Part shown: positions 32,493-32,750 of the stretch, piece by piece | Position numbering within the stretch: the first letter of the stretch is position 1 | How the letters are laid out: each line of letters opens with the position of its first letter | Assembly (NCBI GenBank): GCA_964387365.1 | Contig: CAYLWP010000011.1 | Coordinates: 1 to 32,750 of the forward strand | From: COE1 sp964387365 | GTDB lineage: Bacteria > Bacillota > Clostridia > Lachnospirales > Lachnospiraceae | Length of the DNA: 32,750 nt | Reading direction: 5' to 3' | Position numbers and translations under genes: made by a program | The notes under the pieces: model-generated | The model's input: the letters and a program-made list of their open reading frames with translations, nothing else | What the model was told of the DNA's origin: nothing | Databases searched by the model: none

Positions 32493-32720
32493 ATGGGGGA
32501 AAAGTGGCTTAAGCGAAGAAAGCGATTATTTGAGATACTAGAGGTAGGAAGTGATCTGGACAGAGTCAGCCGTATGTATGATTATTTTAATGCAATCAGT
32601 ATTATTGTTAATCTTACGGTCAGCATCATGTATACCTATGCCGATTTCAGAGAGCGGTATGGGGACTGGCTGCTTGCAGTAGAAGCGATTACCGTTTTGA
32701 TGTTGTATCATAAAAGTTGA
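32493..32720 (+). CDS. Truncated voltage-gated ion channel-like N-terminus
   Basis: A 75-residue frame reading MGEKWLKRRKRLFEILEVGS then RVSRMYDYFNAISIIVNLTV, which resembles the N-terminus and first membrane span of bacterial voltage-gated potassium channel-like proteins. In that family a second span follows EAITV and the protein runs on for 200 residues or more. Here it ends VLMLYHKS and TGA at 32718-32720. The remaining 30 bases of the window show no continuation in any frame. So the gene appears cut short at about 32700, by a deletion, rearrangement or insertion whose other side lies beyond the edge. The ATG at 32493 has TTGGAGGA upstream, while the open frame starts at a TTG at 32478. 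Family assignment from this short piece is tentative. Confidence 0.5.
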   Translation: MGEKWLKRRKRLFEILEVGSDLDRVSRMYDYFNAISIIVNLTVSIMYTYADFRERYGDWLLAVEAITVLMLYHKS

Positions 32721-32750
32721 CACCCTATTCTCAAGGATTTTGATATATAA

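Noticed and set aside
32717..32750. TTGACA at the right edge as a promoter or insertion sequence end
   Set aside because: No matching -10 at 16-18 bp and too little sequence remains to judge a terminal repeat.

Overview
The window looks like a chromosomal segment of a low- to mid-GC Gram-positive gut-type Clostridia, most likely a Lachnospiraceae relative. The reasons are strong AGGAGG-type ribosome binding sites, consensus sigma-A promoters, lipoprotein-type binding proteins, a LytS/YesN sugar-sensing pair and many glycoside hydrolases. No rRNA, tRNA, CRISPR array, integrase or intact insertion sequence was seen. The genus cannot be fixed from the sequence alone.

Region 1 (1-8281) is a galactose/methyl-galactoside-type sugar uptake and sensing block. 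It holds the 3' part of an MglA ATPase (cut by the left edge), the MglC permease, a strong terminator, a small membrane protein, a YesN-type AraC response regulator, a LytS/YesM-type histidine kinase, a membrane-anchored periplasmic-binding-like protein and an MglB-like lipoprotein. The last four are overlapping or closely spaced, which suggests a four-part sugar sensor next to a transporter. A minus-strand gene of unknown function (8211-8843) converges on the MglB-like gene and overlaps its 3' end by 71 bp.

Region 2 (8844-27652) is an alpha-mannoside/N-glycan-type catabolic cluster, all on the plus strand. It contains a GH38 alpha-mannosidase, a ROK sugar kinase, a mannose-6-phosphate isomerase, a two-permease plus binding-protein ABC importer without its own ATPase, a GntR/LacI-type regulator, a GH125 exo-alpha-mannosidase, a MATE transporter, an SGNH hydrolase, a domain-permuted GH3 and a GH31. 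None of the glycosidases has a visible signal peptide, so the model is import of oligosaccharides followed by cytoplasmic trimming to mannose, then mannose-6-phosphate and fructose-6-phosphate. Four consensus-like promoters lie in the gaps. They carry a recurring ATGATATAT or TTGACATATCA element, a 22-bp perfect palindrome and one good cre-like site. I infer these are targets of the local GntR/LacI regulator and of CcpA.

Region 3 (27653-32750) is more accessory. It has a RelB/DinJ antitoxin whose palindromic candidate operator overlaps its promoter, a RelE-type toxin gene broken by an in-frame TAG, a minus-strand membrane-anchored surface protein of unknown function, a 527-bp gap holding a large folded element (29661-29796), a membrane-anchored GH3 with a C-terminal carbohydrate-binding module, and a truncated voltage-gated-channel-like N-terminus at the right edge.
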